Source: an uncultured Fretibacterium sp.
GTDB lineage: Bacteria > Synergistota > Synergistia > Synergistales > Aminobacteriaceae
Direction of reading: 5' to 3'
NCBI GenBank assembly: GCA_937899395.1
Contig: CALBPU010000032.1
Coordinates: 1-11,423, forward strand
DNA length: 11,423 nucleotides
Part shown: positions 1 through 7,700 of the stretch, piece after piece
How the letters are laid out: each line of letters starts with the position of its first letter
Position numbering within the stretch: the first letter of the stretch is position 1
Translations under genes and position numbers: made by a program
Notes under the pieces: model-generated
Database searches by the model: none
Told to the model about the DNA's origin: nothing
The model's input: only the letters and a program-made list of their open reading frames with translations

Positions 1-505
1 TCTTCAGGTAGCCGGCATAAATCAAAACGTTCATCGGCATATAAAACACTACGTAAAGCACTATTACACCGAAAACATTGTCAATATGAAGCTGTGCTGT
101 CTGTTTTACCAGAGGCATCATCAAAATTGCAAACGGTACGAACATTCCGCTTACGACGTAATAATAACTGAACCTGTAAAACTTATTCGTGCTCATATTA
201 CGCGCAACCGCATAACCCATCAGAGAGTGAATTATAATCGAGAACACCATAGTTATTGCCGTTATAACAAAGCTGTTAAACAGTGAACGCCAGAAATCAG
301 TTACTCTCATTGCTTCCTTAAAGTTATCGAAACTCCATGACTTCGGGAATGACAAAAGGCCGATTACGTTATTCGTCATTTCACTAGGCTGTTTGAAAGC
401 TATTATTACAGTCATATACAGCGGAAACAATACTGTGAAAAGGCCAAGAAGCAATAAAATTGTTACGGGCCAGTTGAATTTTTCTTTGACGGTTAAATTT
501 TCCAT
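1..505 (-). CDS. Carbohydrate ABC transporter permease, MalG-like (3' part cut by window edge)
   Basis: This is the second inner-membrane permease subunit of a sugar ABC importer (binding-protein-dependent permease, MalG/CUT1 type). The visible 168 residues start MENLTVKEKFNWPVTILLLL and show four hydrophobic segments: about residues 12-37 (ending LYMTVIIAFKQPSEM), 70-100 (NSFVITAITMVFSII, then GYAVARN), 110-135 (SGMFVPFAILMMP) and 142-165. The order of an N-terminal helix, a periplasmic segment with FDNF, an S-x-x-x-NSFxI segment and GYAxAR is typical of MalG-like permeases of about 275 residues. The cytoplasmic EAA loop that contacts the ATPase should come next and lies outside the window. 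The start codon overlaps the stop of the upstream permease (TAATG), and a strong AAGGAGGAG at 522..514 lies 8 bases upstream, so the start is secure and translation is probably coupled. The substrate cannot be read from the sequence. Confidence 0.93.
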   Translation of the reverse strand, partial: MENLTVKEKFNWPVTILLLLGLFTVLFPLYMTVIIAFKQPSEMTNNVIGLLSFPKSWSFDNFKEAMRVTDFWRSLFNSFVITAITMVFSIIIHSLMGYAVARNMSTNKFYRFSYYYVVSGMFVPFAILMMPLVKQTAQLHIDNVFGVIVLYVVFYMPMNVLIYAGYLK

Positions 506-1356
506 TAGAGCTGCTCCTCCTTCTTGTTCAGAAATCTTAATTGAAGCACGGAAATTACTACTATCACGATAAAGAAGATCACGGCATTAGCACTTTGAAA
601 TCCGAATTGCCCGCCGTTCATTCCGTTATTGTAAATAAGATAGGATATTGATTCAGTGCTCTGAGCCGGGCCGCCTTTTGTCAATGCCATAATCTGATCA
701 AACACCATTAAATTATTCTTCATGCAAAGTACCATATTAATCGTGAAGAACGGCATGATTAACGGGAAAGTAATGTAGCGAAACTTATTCCAGCCTGTAG
801 CTCCGTCAAGTGAAGCTGCTTCATATACATCTTCTGGAACTGTCTGAAGTCCTGAAATGTAAATTAATGTATTCATTGCTATTGACTGCCAAGCACAAAC
901 TATAACGATTGCTAGCCATGCCCATGTTTTGCTTGCCAACATGCTTGCAGCGTGAGTGATTGACGGCAGAATATAAGTGAAGATGTAGCTGAAAATATAG
1001 CCGACAACCAATGCTCCGAGAATGTTCGGAACAAAATACATTCCTCGAAGAAAACTCTTGAAACGTATTTTGCTGTTGAGTGCAAGTGCCATTATAAGGC
1101 TGAGAATGTTTATCAATATCGTAGCAACTAATGCCAGCTTGAACGTGAACCAATAAGAATTTGCAACCCTCGTATCCGTGAAAAGGTCAATATAATTTCT
1201 CCAGCCTACCCATTCATATGAACCGTAACCTCTGAAGTTCGTGAAGCTGTAAACAAAGCCCCTTATCAACGGCAGAGTGTTAAAGCCAAAGAATAACAGC
1301 AGTATAGGTATTGCTATTAACAAAAATGTACGTTTTCTCTCATTCTGACTTTTCAT
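505..1356 (-). CDS. Carbohydrate ABC transporter permease, MalF-like
   Basis: First inner-membrane permease subunit of the sugar importer, 283 residues, which is usual for the short MalF-like (CUT1, UgpA/MsmF) proteins. It starts MKSQNERKRTFLLIAIPILL and has about six hydrophobic segments. The EAA loop that docks on the ATPase is visible at about residues 179-202, with EAASLDGATGW followed by FPLIMP. The open frame runs upstream to 1431, but that extension would overlap the end of the solute-binding-protein gene. The ATG at 1356 has a perfect AGGAGG (1370..1365) 8 bases before it and was chosen for that reason. The gap to the upstream stop codon is 14 bp, and the stop overlaps the next permease start by one base. 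The product should pair with the MalG-like subunit to form the translocation channel. Substrate unknown. Confidence 0.95.
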   Translation of the reverse strand: MKSQNERKRTFLLIAIPILLLFFGFNTLPLIRGFVYSFTNFRGYGSYEWVGWRNYIDLFTDTRVANSYWFTFKLALVATILINILSLIMALALNSKIRFKSFLRGMYFVPNILGALVVGYIFSYIFTYILPSITHAASMLASKTWAWLAIVIVCAWQSIAMNTLIYISGLQTVPEDVYEAASLDGATGWNKFRYITFPLIMPFFTINMVLCMKNNLMVFDQIMALTKGGPAQSTESISYLIYNNGMNGGQFGFQSANAVIFFIVIVVISVLQLRFLNKKEEQL

Positions 1357-1370
1357 ATTTTCCGCCTCCT
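1357..1370 (-). promoter_or_regulatory. Ribosome binding site deciding the MalF-like start
   Basis: Reading leftward, AGGAGGC lies at 1370..1364, just after the TAA stop (1373..1371) of the binding-protein gene. The ATG at 1356 follows with ideal spacing. This rules against the longer frame that opens at 1431. Confidence 0.85.
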
Positions 1371-2624
1371 TTAGCGTGATGAATTGTACTTCTTGAGCTT
1401 GCTGATGATGTCCCTGTTGTAGCGTATCCAATCCTTGTCGAATTTTGCCAAGAACTCATCAACATCACCATTGATTAAATACGTTTGAATTTGAGCGTCG
1501 ACTGCCATTTCTGAAGGATAGTGATGGTCTTGGTAGTCTGCCATTTTTCCAGCGTTGATATATTTTCTCATGCCGTTCAACATAGGTGTGAGTTTGAAAT
1601 CACCTTGTCTGCAAGGTACGGAGTTTTGAGCGTCAACATAGAGCTGAATATTTTCAGGTTCAAGAAGAAAATCAATAACTTTATAAGCAGCTTCCTTGTT
1701 AGGACTGTTCTCCATTACGCAAAACATAAGGTCAACACCGCTGTTCAATGTCTGTCCGTCAGGCTCATCACTTCCAGGCATTACGAACGAATCAATGTTC
1801 ATAGTCGGATTAACTGAAAGTATCTGAGGTATTGCGTAATTGCCGATAACGTACATTGCAGATTCACCTCGTGCAAAAGCTGTACAGGCATCGTTATAAC
1901 CGTACGCAAACGGGCCTTCTTCAGCATACTTCAGCATAGCGTAAATCTTCTCTGCTGTTTCGCGATATTCCTTAGTGAAATCAGTTTGACCGAGATTAAC
2001 CTGTTGACATACATCAGCGGGAGCTAAATCAACTGCAAGTGCATTCCATGGAGCTAAAGTTGTCCATGTATCCTTGAAGCCGAAATACAGAGGTCTTATC
2101 CCTGCCGCCTGAATTTCATCACATAATTTAATAAACTCCGACCAAGTTTCAGGGATTTTCCATCCATGTTCATCAAAAATATCCTTGTTATAAAGAATAC
2201 CTGCCGCATTCGCCATGTAAGGAACTCCGTAAGTACCCAGCGTTGGAACGAACTCTAAACCTTCAATGATGTCAATATAAGCCTTCTTGATTTCTTTCAA
2301 GCCCTTATAACCTGATACATCAGCAAGTAACTTTGCGTCCTGAAAATTCGAGAAGTCCATATCTCCGCCTATGCCTATAATGTCAGGGTAATTCTCGCGT
2401 ATAAACCTCGTTTTCAAGATTGTCATAGGTTCATTAGGTGATGAAACCCTAAGATGAATATCACTGTGTGTCGAGTTGAATTTTTCAGCAAGCTCATCAA
2501 ATATCTTGAGAGCCTCTTGCTTGTACTGAACCAGCTCAATTTCAATCGGCTGCGCTGCTCCTGCACGAATAAAAATATTTGCCAAGAGCATAAACAGCAC
2601 CAAACTTAATGCTAAACGTCTCAT
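1371..2624 (-). CDS. Extracellular solute-binding protein, family 1 (sugar ABC transporter)
   Basis: Periplasmic substrate-binding protein of the importer, 417 residues, the usual length for SBP family 1 (CUT1 sugar binders). Residues 1-24 form a Sec signal peptide: MRR, a hydrophobic core (LALSLVLFMLLANIFI) and cleavage near AGAA-Q. There is no lipobox cysteine, so the mature protein should be soluble in a periplasm rather than lipid-anchored. The mature part has the family's features: an EALKIFDELAEKFN helix, YPDIIGIGG, a mid-protein stretch with YNKDIFDEHGWKIPETWSEF, an FARGESAMYVIGNY segment, and a C-terminal NKEAAYKVIDFLLEPENIQ helix. The WTTLAPWNALAVD segment sits where sugar-stacking aromatics often occur. 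AGGAGG at 2637..2632 lies 7 bases before the ATG and overlaps the stop of the upstream ATPase gene. The ligand is not predictable by eye; this type binds oligosaccharides, glycerol phosphate or related solutes. Confidence 0.95.
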   Translation of the reverse strand: MRRLALSLVLFMLLANIFIRAGAAQPIEIELVQYKQEALKIFDELAEKFNSTHSDIHLRVSSPNEPMTILKTRFIRENYPDIIGIGGDMDFSNFQDAKLLADVSGYKGLKEIKKAYIDIIEGLEFVPTLGTYGVPYMANAAGILYNKDIFDEHGWKIPETWSEFIKLCDEIQAAGIRPLYFGFKDTWTTLAPWNALAVDLAPADVCQQVNLGQTDFTKEYRETAEKIYAMLKYAEEGPFAYGYNDACTAFARGESAMYVIGNYAIPQILSVNPTMNIDSFVMPGSDEPDGQTLNSGVDLMFCVMENSPNKEAAYKVIDFLLEPENIQLYVDAQNSVPCRQGDFKLTPMLNGMRKYINAGKMADYQDHHYPSEMAVDAQIQTYLINGDVDEFLAKFDKDWIRYNRDIISKLKKYNSSR

Positions 2625-2635
2625 ATTTCAGCCTC

Positions 2636-3736
2636 CTAGTGAACTATTGCCTGCTCCGTCTCTTTATCGAAGACGTGAATTTTATCGACATCAAAAGCAA
2701 AACTCACAATATCACCGACTGCAGCCCTGCTTCCCTGACCTACCTTAGCCGACATTGAGGCACCTGCAAAATCAAAGTACAGTTGGACTTCAGAGCCGAG
2801 AAGTTCAAATACAGTAATACTTGCCTCGAATGATGATGTAAGTTTGCAAAGGGCTTCCGCTTTAGCGTCATAGACATTCTCAGGACGTACTCCCATAACA
2901 ACAATTTTATCCGTATAGCCTTTATCCTTGAGTATTGCTGCCTTTTCTTCAGGAATTTCAAATTTTACGCCGCCTGCTTCGAGTCTAGAACCGTCAAATT
3001 TAGCGTTAATGAAATTCATTTGAGGTGAACCTATGAAGCCTGCTACAAAAATATTATTGGGTTTGTTGTATAGATTAGTCGGCGAGTCTACTTGGTGCAT
3101 AATGCCGTCTTTCATAACAACGATACGCGTTCCGAGTGTCATTGCTTCGGTCTGATCATGAGTAACATAAATTATTGTAGCTCCGAGCCTGTCATGTAAT
3201 TTTGCAATTTCTGCTCTCATTTGAACACGAAGTTTTGCGTCAAGGTTTGAGAGAGGTTCGTCCATCAGGAACACTTGAGGGTTTCGCACAATAGCTCGTC
3301 CCATAGCTACTCTTTGCCTCTGACCTCCTGACAACTGAGAAGGACGGCGTTCGAGTACTTTCTCAAGTTCAAGAATTCTTGCAGCTTCACGAACTGCTTT
3401 GTCAATTTCATCTTGCGGAGTTTTCTTGAGTTTGAGAGCAAATGCCATATTCTCATACACTGTCATGTGAGGATAAAGCGCGTAATTCTGGAACACCATT
3501 GCAATATCTCTGTCCTTCGATTCAACGTCATTAACAACACGTTCACCGATTTTTAATGTACCGCTGCTGATGTCCTCAAGTCCTGCGACCATTCGTAAAG
3601 TAGTTGACTTTCCGCAACCGGAAGGCCCTACAAAAATAATGAACTCCTTATCAGCTATTTCAAGGTTGAAATCCTTGACTGCCTCGTATCCATTGGGATA
3701 CTTCTTGTAGATATGTTGAAGCGATAAACCTGCCAT
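2636..3736 (-). CDS. ugpC: Sugar ABC transporter ATP-binding protein, UgpC/MsmX/MalK type
   Basis: ATPase that powers the importer, 366 residues and full length for the family. Every ABC motif is intact: Walker A GPSGCGKST (37-45), Q-loop Gln83 in FQNYALYPHMT, signature LSGGQRQR (135-142), Walker B LMDEP with Glu160, D-loop SNLD, and switch His193 in VTHDQTEAM. From about residue 235 there is a MalK-like C-terminal OB/TOBE regulatory domain, including GVRPENVYDA. The frame also opens at a TTG at 3745, but that codon lies almost inside the AAAGGAGA site (3754..3747). The ATG at 3736, with 11 bases of spacing and the usual MAGLSLQHIYKKYPNG start, is preferred. First gene of the operon; its TAG stop is part of the Shine-Dalgarno of the next gene. 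The symbol reflects the family name only: glycerol-3-phosphate specificity is not implied, and this type can serve several sugar importers. Confidence 0.95.
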   Translation of the reverse strand: MAGLSLQHIYKKYPNGYEAVKDFNLEIADKEFIIFVGPSGCGKSTTLRMVAGLEDISSGTLKIGERVVNDVESKDRDIAMVFQNYALYPHMTVYENMAFALKLKKTPQDEIDKAVREAARILELEKVLERRPSQLSGGQRQRVAMGRAIVRNPQVFLMDEPLSNLDAKLRVQMRAEIAKLHDRLGATIIYVTHDQTEAMTLGTRIVVMKDGIMHQVDSPTNLYNKPNNIFVAGFIGSPQMNFINAKFDGSRLEAGGVKFEIPEEKAAILKDKGYTDKIVVMGVRPENVYDAKAEALCKLTSSFEASITVFELLGSEVQLYFDFAGASMSAKVGQGSRAAVGDIVSFAFDVDKIHVFDKETEQAIVH

Positions 3737-3832
3737 GCTTAACAAGTCTCCTTTATTATAAAAAATTTTTTGAGGAAAATTGAAGTGTTTTCATTCTATT
3801 ATGATTTTATGCATTCGTACATAGCTGAATAT

Positions 3833-3860
3833 TTGCTAAAATATACCTTAATGCTAGTAT
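3833..3860 (+). promoter_or_regulatory. Possible promoter of the araC-family gene (extended -10)
   Basis: On the plus strand, TTGCTA (3833-3838), a 16-base spacer and TAGTAT (3855-3860) preceded by TGC form an extended -10 promoter of moderate quality. It occupies nearly the same bases as the leftward operon promoter, so the two could compete for RNA polymerase. The transcript would start near 3867, about 30 bases before the regulator's ATG. Confidence 0.45.
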
Positions 3861-3868
3861 TTTGTCAT
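3840..3868 (-). promoter_or_regulatory. Probable sigma70-type promoter of the ABC-transporter operon
   Basis: On the minus strand, ATGACA (3868..3863, one mismatch to TTGACA), a 17-base spacer and TATATT (3845..3840, one mismatch to TATAAT) form a near-consensus promoter. The predicted start near 3833 gives a leader of about 96 bases before the ATPase ATG. The leader contains an A6T6 tract (3760-3771) and no hairpin I could support. Read from the sequence only. Confidence 0.65.
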
Positions 3869-3897
3869 AAATTTTTTAATAGTCTGGAGGAATTATA

Positions 3898-4749
3898 ATG
3901 CACAAAGTTAAATTTGCTATATTTCCTAATCATAGCTTTGTGGATCTGGGGCTTTATCAATTTGGGCATGAAATATGCGAGGCCGGTCATTCATTCGGGC
4001 CTGCGAGAAGAAATCATTATTTGTTCCATTATGTCATTAAAGGCAGAGGTGTGCTTTATGCCGATGATTCTCACGAACACACAAATACTTTTCATATTCA
4101 CAGCGGAGAGGGTTTTTTGATATTTCCTGAACAAGTTAATACTTACGTTGCAGACATGTCTAACCCATGGGAATACGCATGGCTTGAATTTGACGGCTTG
4201 AGAGTTAAACAGGCGCTCGAAGTCGCAGGATTTTCTCTTGAACAACCTATATACAGGGCACAATCTTCGGAGCTTCGGGAGAAACTAATGGACGAGATGA
4301 TACAAATAGTTGAGAATAGCGACGCATCACAGTTCTGTTTAATCGGGCATCTTTATATGTTCATGGATTACCTGACACGTTCAGCAGAAAATTCCGGAAA
4401 AATTATTACGAGCAGGTTACGTGAGTTCTACATAAGGGAAGCAATCGCATATATTGAGAATAATTACCATAAAAATATAACTATTGAAGAAATAGCTGAG
4501 ACGTTAAAGTTAAACAGGAGTTATTTTGGAAAGATATTCAGGCTTGCAACAGGGAAATCGCCGCAAAGATTTTTGATGAATTACAGAATGATTAAAGCCG
4601 CAGAATTATTGACGCTTACGAAGAAACCAATAAATGAAATATGCGCTTCGGTCGGCTATGAAAATCAAATGCACTTTTCACGAGCATTCAAAAAAATTTA
4701 CAACATATCTCCGAGGGAATGGCGTAAAAATAATAAAGGCAGTGTATAA
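3898..4749 (+). CDS. AraC-family transcriptional regulator with N-terminal cupin
   Basis: Cytoplasmic DNA-binding regulator, 283 residues, normal for AraC/XylS proteins that sense sugars. The N-terminal part (about 10-110) is a cupin-like AraC_binding domain: HYLFHYVIKGRGVLY, then FHIHSGEGFLIFPEQ and WEYAWLEFDG. The C-terminal part (about 178-278) carries two helix-turn-helix units. The first is around 196-215 (ITIEEIAETLKLNRSYFGKI). The second is around 244-265 (PINEICASVGYENQMHFSRAF) and ends in the family hallmark ISPREWR. The start is supported by GGAGG (3886-3890) 7 bases upstream. It is divergent from the ABC operon, the classic place for its dedicated activator (as in MsmR/RafR-type systems), so control of the transporter is the likely role. 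The giant protease gene follows after 45 bp in the same direction and may be co-transcribed. The inducer is unknown. Confidence 0.95.
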   Translation: MHKVKFAIFPNHSFVDLGLYQFGHEICEAGHSFGPARRNHYLFHYVIKGRGVLYADDSHEHTNTFHIHSGEGFLIFPEQVNTYVADMSNPWEYAWLEFDGLRVKQALEVAGFSLEQPIYRAQSSELREKLMDEMIQIVENSDASQFCLIGHLYMFMDYLTRSAENSGKIITSRLREFYIREAIAYIENNYHKNITIEEIAETLKLNRSYFGKIFRLATGKSPQRFLMNYRMIKAAELLTLTKKPINEICASVGYENQMHFSRAFKKIYNISPREWRKNNKGSV

Positions 4750-4762
4750 TATAATATATTAT
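4745..4762 (+). promoter_or_regulatory. AT-rich palindrome with two TATAAT boxes upstream of the protease gene
   Basis: TATAAT occurs at 4745-4750 and again at 4750-4755, overlapping the regulator's stop codon, and 4751-4762 is a perfect 12-base A/T palindrome. I see no convincing -35 hexamer 16-18 bases upstream of either box, so a dedicated promoter is possible but weakly supported. There is no GC-rich hairpin with a U-run that would end transcription here. Confidence 0.3.
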
Positions 4763-4777
4763 CTATTTTTATCATCT

Positions 4778-4784
4778 GAGAGGA
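4778..4784 (+). promoter_or_regulatory. Ribosome binding site of the giant protease gene
   Basis: GAGAGGA lies 10 bases before the ATG at 4795, and the translated start reads MKKLIGLILIFF, a typical signal-peptide beginning. Together these fix the start. Confidence 0.7.
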
Positions 4785-4794
4785 CTTATAGGCA

Positions 4795-7700
4795 ATGAAG
4801 AAATTAATAGGATTGATTTTAATATTTTTTACGTCTATACTTACAGCTTGGGCTAAAGATAATGTTACGGGAGATGTTTTAGTTGTATTCAAGGCTGAAC
4901 CCGGCACTACTGTAACCAGAGAATCTCTTTCTGAAGGCGGAAGCGATTATGAAAGAGTTCAAAATATCGCAGAAGAACTTGACGCTGAACTTGTTGAAAT
5001 TTATGTTGCTCTGTCAAAGGCAAGAAATGTTATTTTTGCTCACCTACATTCTGAAACAAAATCCGATAAAATTTTACTTGATGAACTTTTAGCTTTGCCC
5101 GATGTACTTTCGGCCTCTTCTAACGGTCAATCAAAATTTGATGTAGCTTCTGTTTCTTATGAGCCGAACGACACGTTATATTCTCAATCAAAACAGTGGG
5201 GATTAAAAGCTGTACGGGCTCCCGAAGCATGGAAAATTACGACAGGAGATTATAATACTTATGTAGCAGTTATAGATTCAGGCGTATATTCGGGACATGA
5301 AGATCTCGTTTTGAATTTCGACCACCCAGACAGTAAAAATTTTGCCTCGTTGAAACTTTCATATCTTGATGAAAACGGACACGGAACACACGTTGCCGGA
5401 ATTATCGGAGCTTATGGAAACAATAATAAAGGTGTTACAGGCGTAAATTGGCGCACGAATATAATTTCTTTAAGGGTGGCAAATGAAGATGGTATTAATT
5501 GGAATCTCATAGGTACTGATCCAATGATCAAAGCTGTAAATGAAGTTATGAAAATTCTCGAACGTTATCCTGAAAGACGTATAGTTGTAAATATATCAAT
5601 GTCTGGTGAATTCAGTGCCAAAGATCCTGAAACTATGATACGAGATAATGATCCTTATTATCTTGCATTCAAAACTTTGAGCGATACTCATCGAGCCGTA
5701 ATTTGTGTTTCAGCAGGCAATGGAGATAAAAATGGTGTTGCTTTTGAGGTTGGTTCACCTATATCTAAAGACAGAATTGACGGAATACATATTAGCTCAG
5801 AATTTTATAATTATCCTGCTTCATTTCGTGGCATTGAGAATATGATTGTCGTAGCAAACGCTTATGAAGATACATCATATAATACTCATAAAGGAAGAGC
5901 TTATCCGCGCGGAATCGATAGCAATTACAGTACATCATGGGTTGATATCGCTGCTCCGGGGACAGGAATTTACAGCACAATATCCCGTAAACATCATGAA
6001 AAATACGACGACAGCAATAAATATACAATGCTTGACGGAGACGGTAATAGCTACCAAGAAGGAGATGAAGTTTATCCTTATGTAAATATGAGCGGAACTT
6101 CAATGGCAACTCCGTTTGTATCGGGAGCTGCAGCACTGTTATTTTCAAAATACCCTACTGCAAACGCTGAACAAATTGTCAGAGCTATACGAGCAGGAGC
6201 CAACAGTTATTACGCAAAAGATTACACAAAATACGGCTTCCTTAACATTGACGGAGCATTCAAATATATGGCAGGACAAGCAGTTCCTGTTGGTGTTCCT
6301 ATTGATGATTTTAATTTTCCTGACGAAATTTTTCGGACTTATATTTCAGAAAATCTTGATAAAGACAAAAACGGTTATTTAAGCAGACGAGAGATTTATG
6401 ATGTGGAAAAGATAGATATATCCGGCAAACATGTTTCAAGTTTAGAAGGTATAGGAAATTTTACAGATTTAGTAAGTCTTAATTGTTCAAATACTGACTT
6501 AACTTCCTTTTCTTTGTACCAAAATCAATCCGCACAAAACAAGAATTTAGCTGAAATAAATTTAAGTTACTGCACTAAGCTTGTAAGAGTATATATACAA
6601 AATCGTGAAAATTTAGTATCTCTTGATTTACAAAACTGCAGCGCTTTAACAAATATATATTGTTACGACAACAAAAAATTAAAAGAATTGAATACAAAGG
6701 TGCTTTCTGCTTTAACTTATCTTGATTGCCAAAACTGTAAAATTAGTGAGCTGGATTTAACAGGAAGTCCTTTGCTAGACACTTTATATTGTAATAATAA
6801 TTGTCTTTCAGCTCTTGATTTAAGATATTGCCCTCTTTTAACAGAAGACAGTATAACTCTTGAAAGTCAAGATTGTCGCGGAATGAAGCGTTACGACATA
6901 TCAAGCAATCAATATGAAATTCACTTCAGTGATTTTATGCCTGCAAGAGAAAACGGATATTACGGAGTTGTTGCCGGAACTATTCAAGTTTATGCTTCGG
7001 ACAAAACACTTTTGGATTATTCACAAACATACGACCCTAATACAGGTGTTCTTACGTTGACGAAACAATCTGATTATGAAATTTCTATGACTACGCCATC
7101 AAAAATTACTTACAAATATATAACATATCCGGCGAAAACTATCGGTCTTATCGGATATGACAGTAAATTTTACATGGACGTAACAATGAGATATTCTTTG
7201 GATATTATAGATCCCGGCAATTATGATGATGACGACGATGATGATGAACCTGTTGCAAAGCCTGTACCTCTTGATGAAGCTCATTTCCCTAATGAAGAAT
7301 TTCGTAATTATTGCAGTATTTTCGACCTTAACGGCAACGGGAAATTGAGTGATTATGAAATCAGTAAGGTAACTTCGATGACTATTCCATACTCCGTTGG
7401 GAGTTTAAAGGGGATTGAATATTTTACTTCACTTGAAGAACTGGATTGTAGAAGTACATTTATAACCAGCCTTGATATTTCACAAAATAAAATAACAAAG
7501 CTTTATTGCAACAGTTATTATATTAAAGAAATAATATGTCCTGAAGGAGATATTCCGATTGATAGTGTACATTTTCCAGATCAATACTTTAGAAATATTG
7601 TACTTAAAGAGAATAACAACAATTATATTTTTGCGGCTTCAAACGGCGGTACTTCAGGAATAACTTCTCTTTATCTTGAAGGTATATACATTTCAAATTT

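Noticed and set aside
86..286. Plus-strand open frame of 66 codons opposite the MalG-like gene
   Set aside because: The minus-strand permease reading is clear and hydrophobic. The plus-strand frame has no ribosome site or recognisable product.
1357..1431. Longer N-terminus for the MalF-like permease starting at 1431
   Set aside because: It would overlap the end of the binding-protein gene by 61 bp and add a Gln/His-rich tail unlike the family. The ATG at 1356 has a perfect Shine-Dalgarno.
3737..3745. TTG start for the ATPase at 3745
   Set aside because: Only two or so bases separate it from the GGAG core. The ATG at 3736 has workable spacing and matches the family's usual start.
3755..3760. 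Perfect TATAAT on the minus strand just before the ATPase gene
   Set aside because: It would start transcription inside the ribosome binding site, and no -35 hexamer is found at 16-18 bp.
3781..3793. TGAA-gtgtt-TTCA inverted repeat as a catabolite-response (cre) site
   Set aside because: It lacks the central CG and has the wrong length for a cre box. A 4-base arm is expected by chance in AT-rich DNA.
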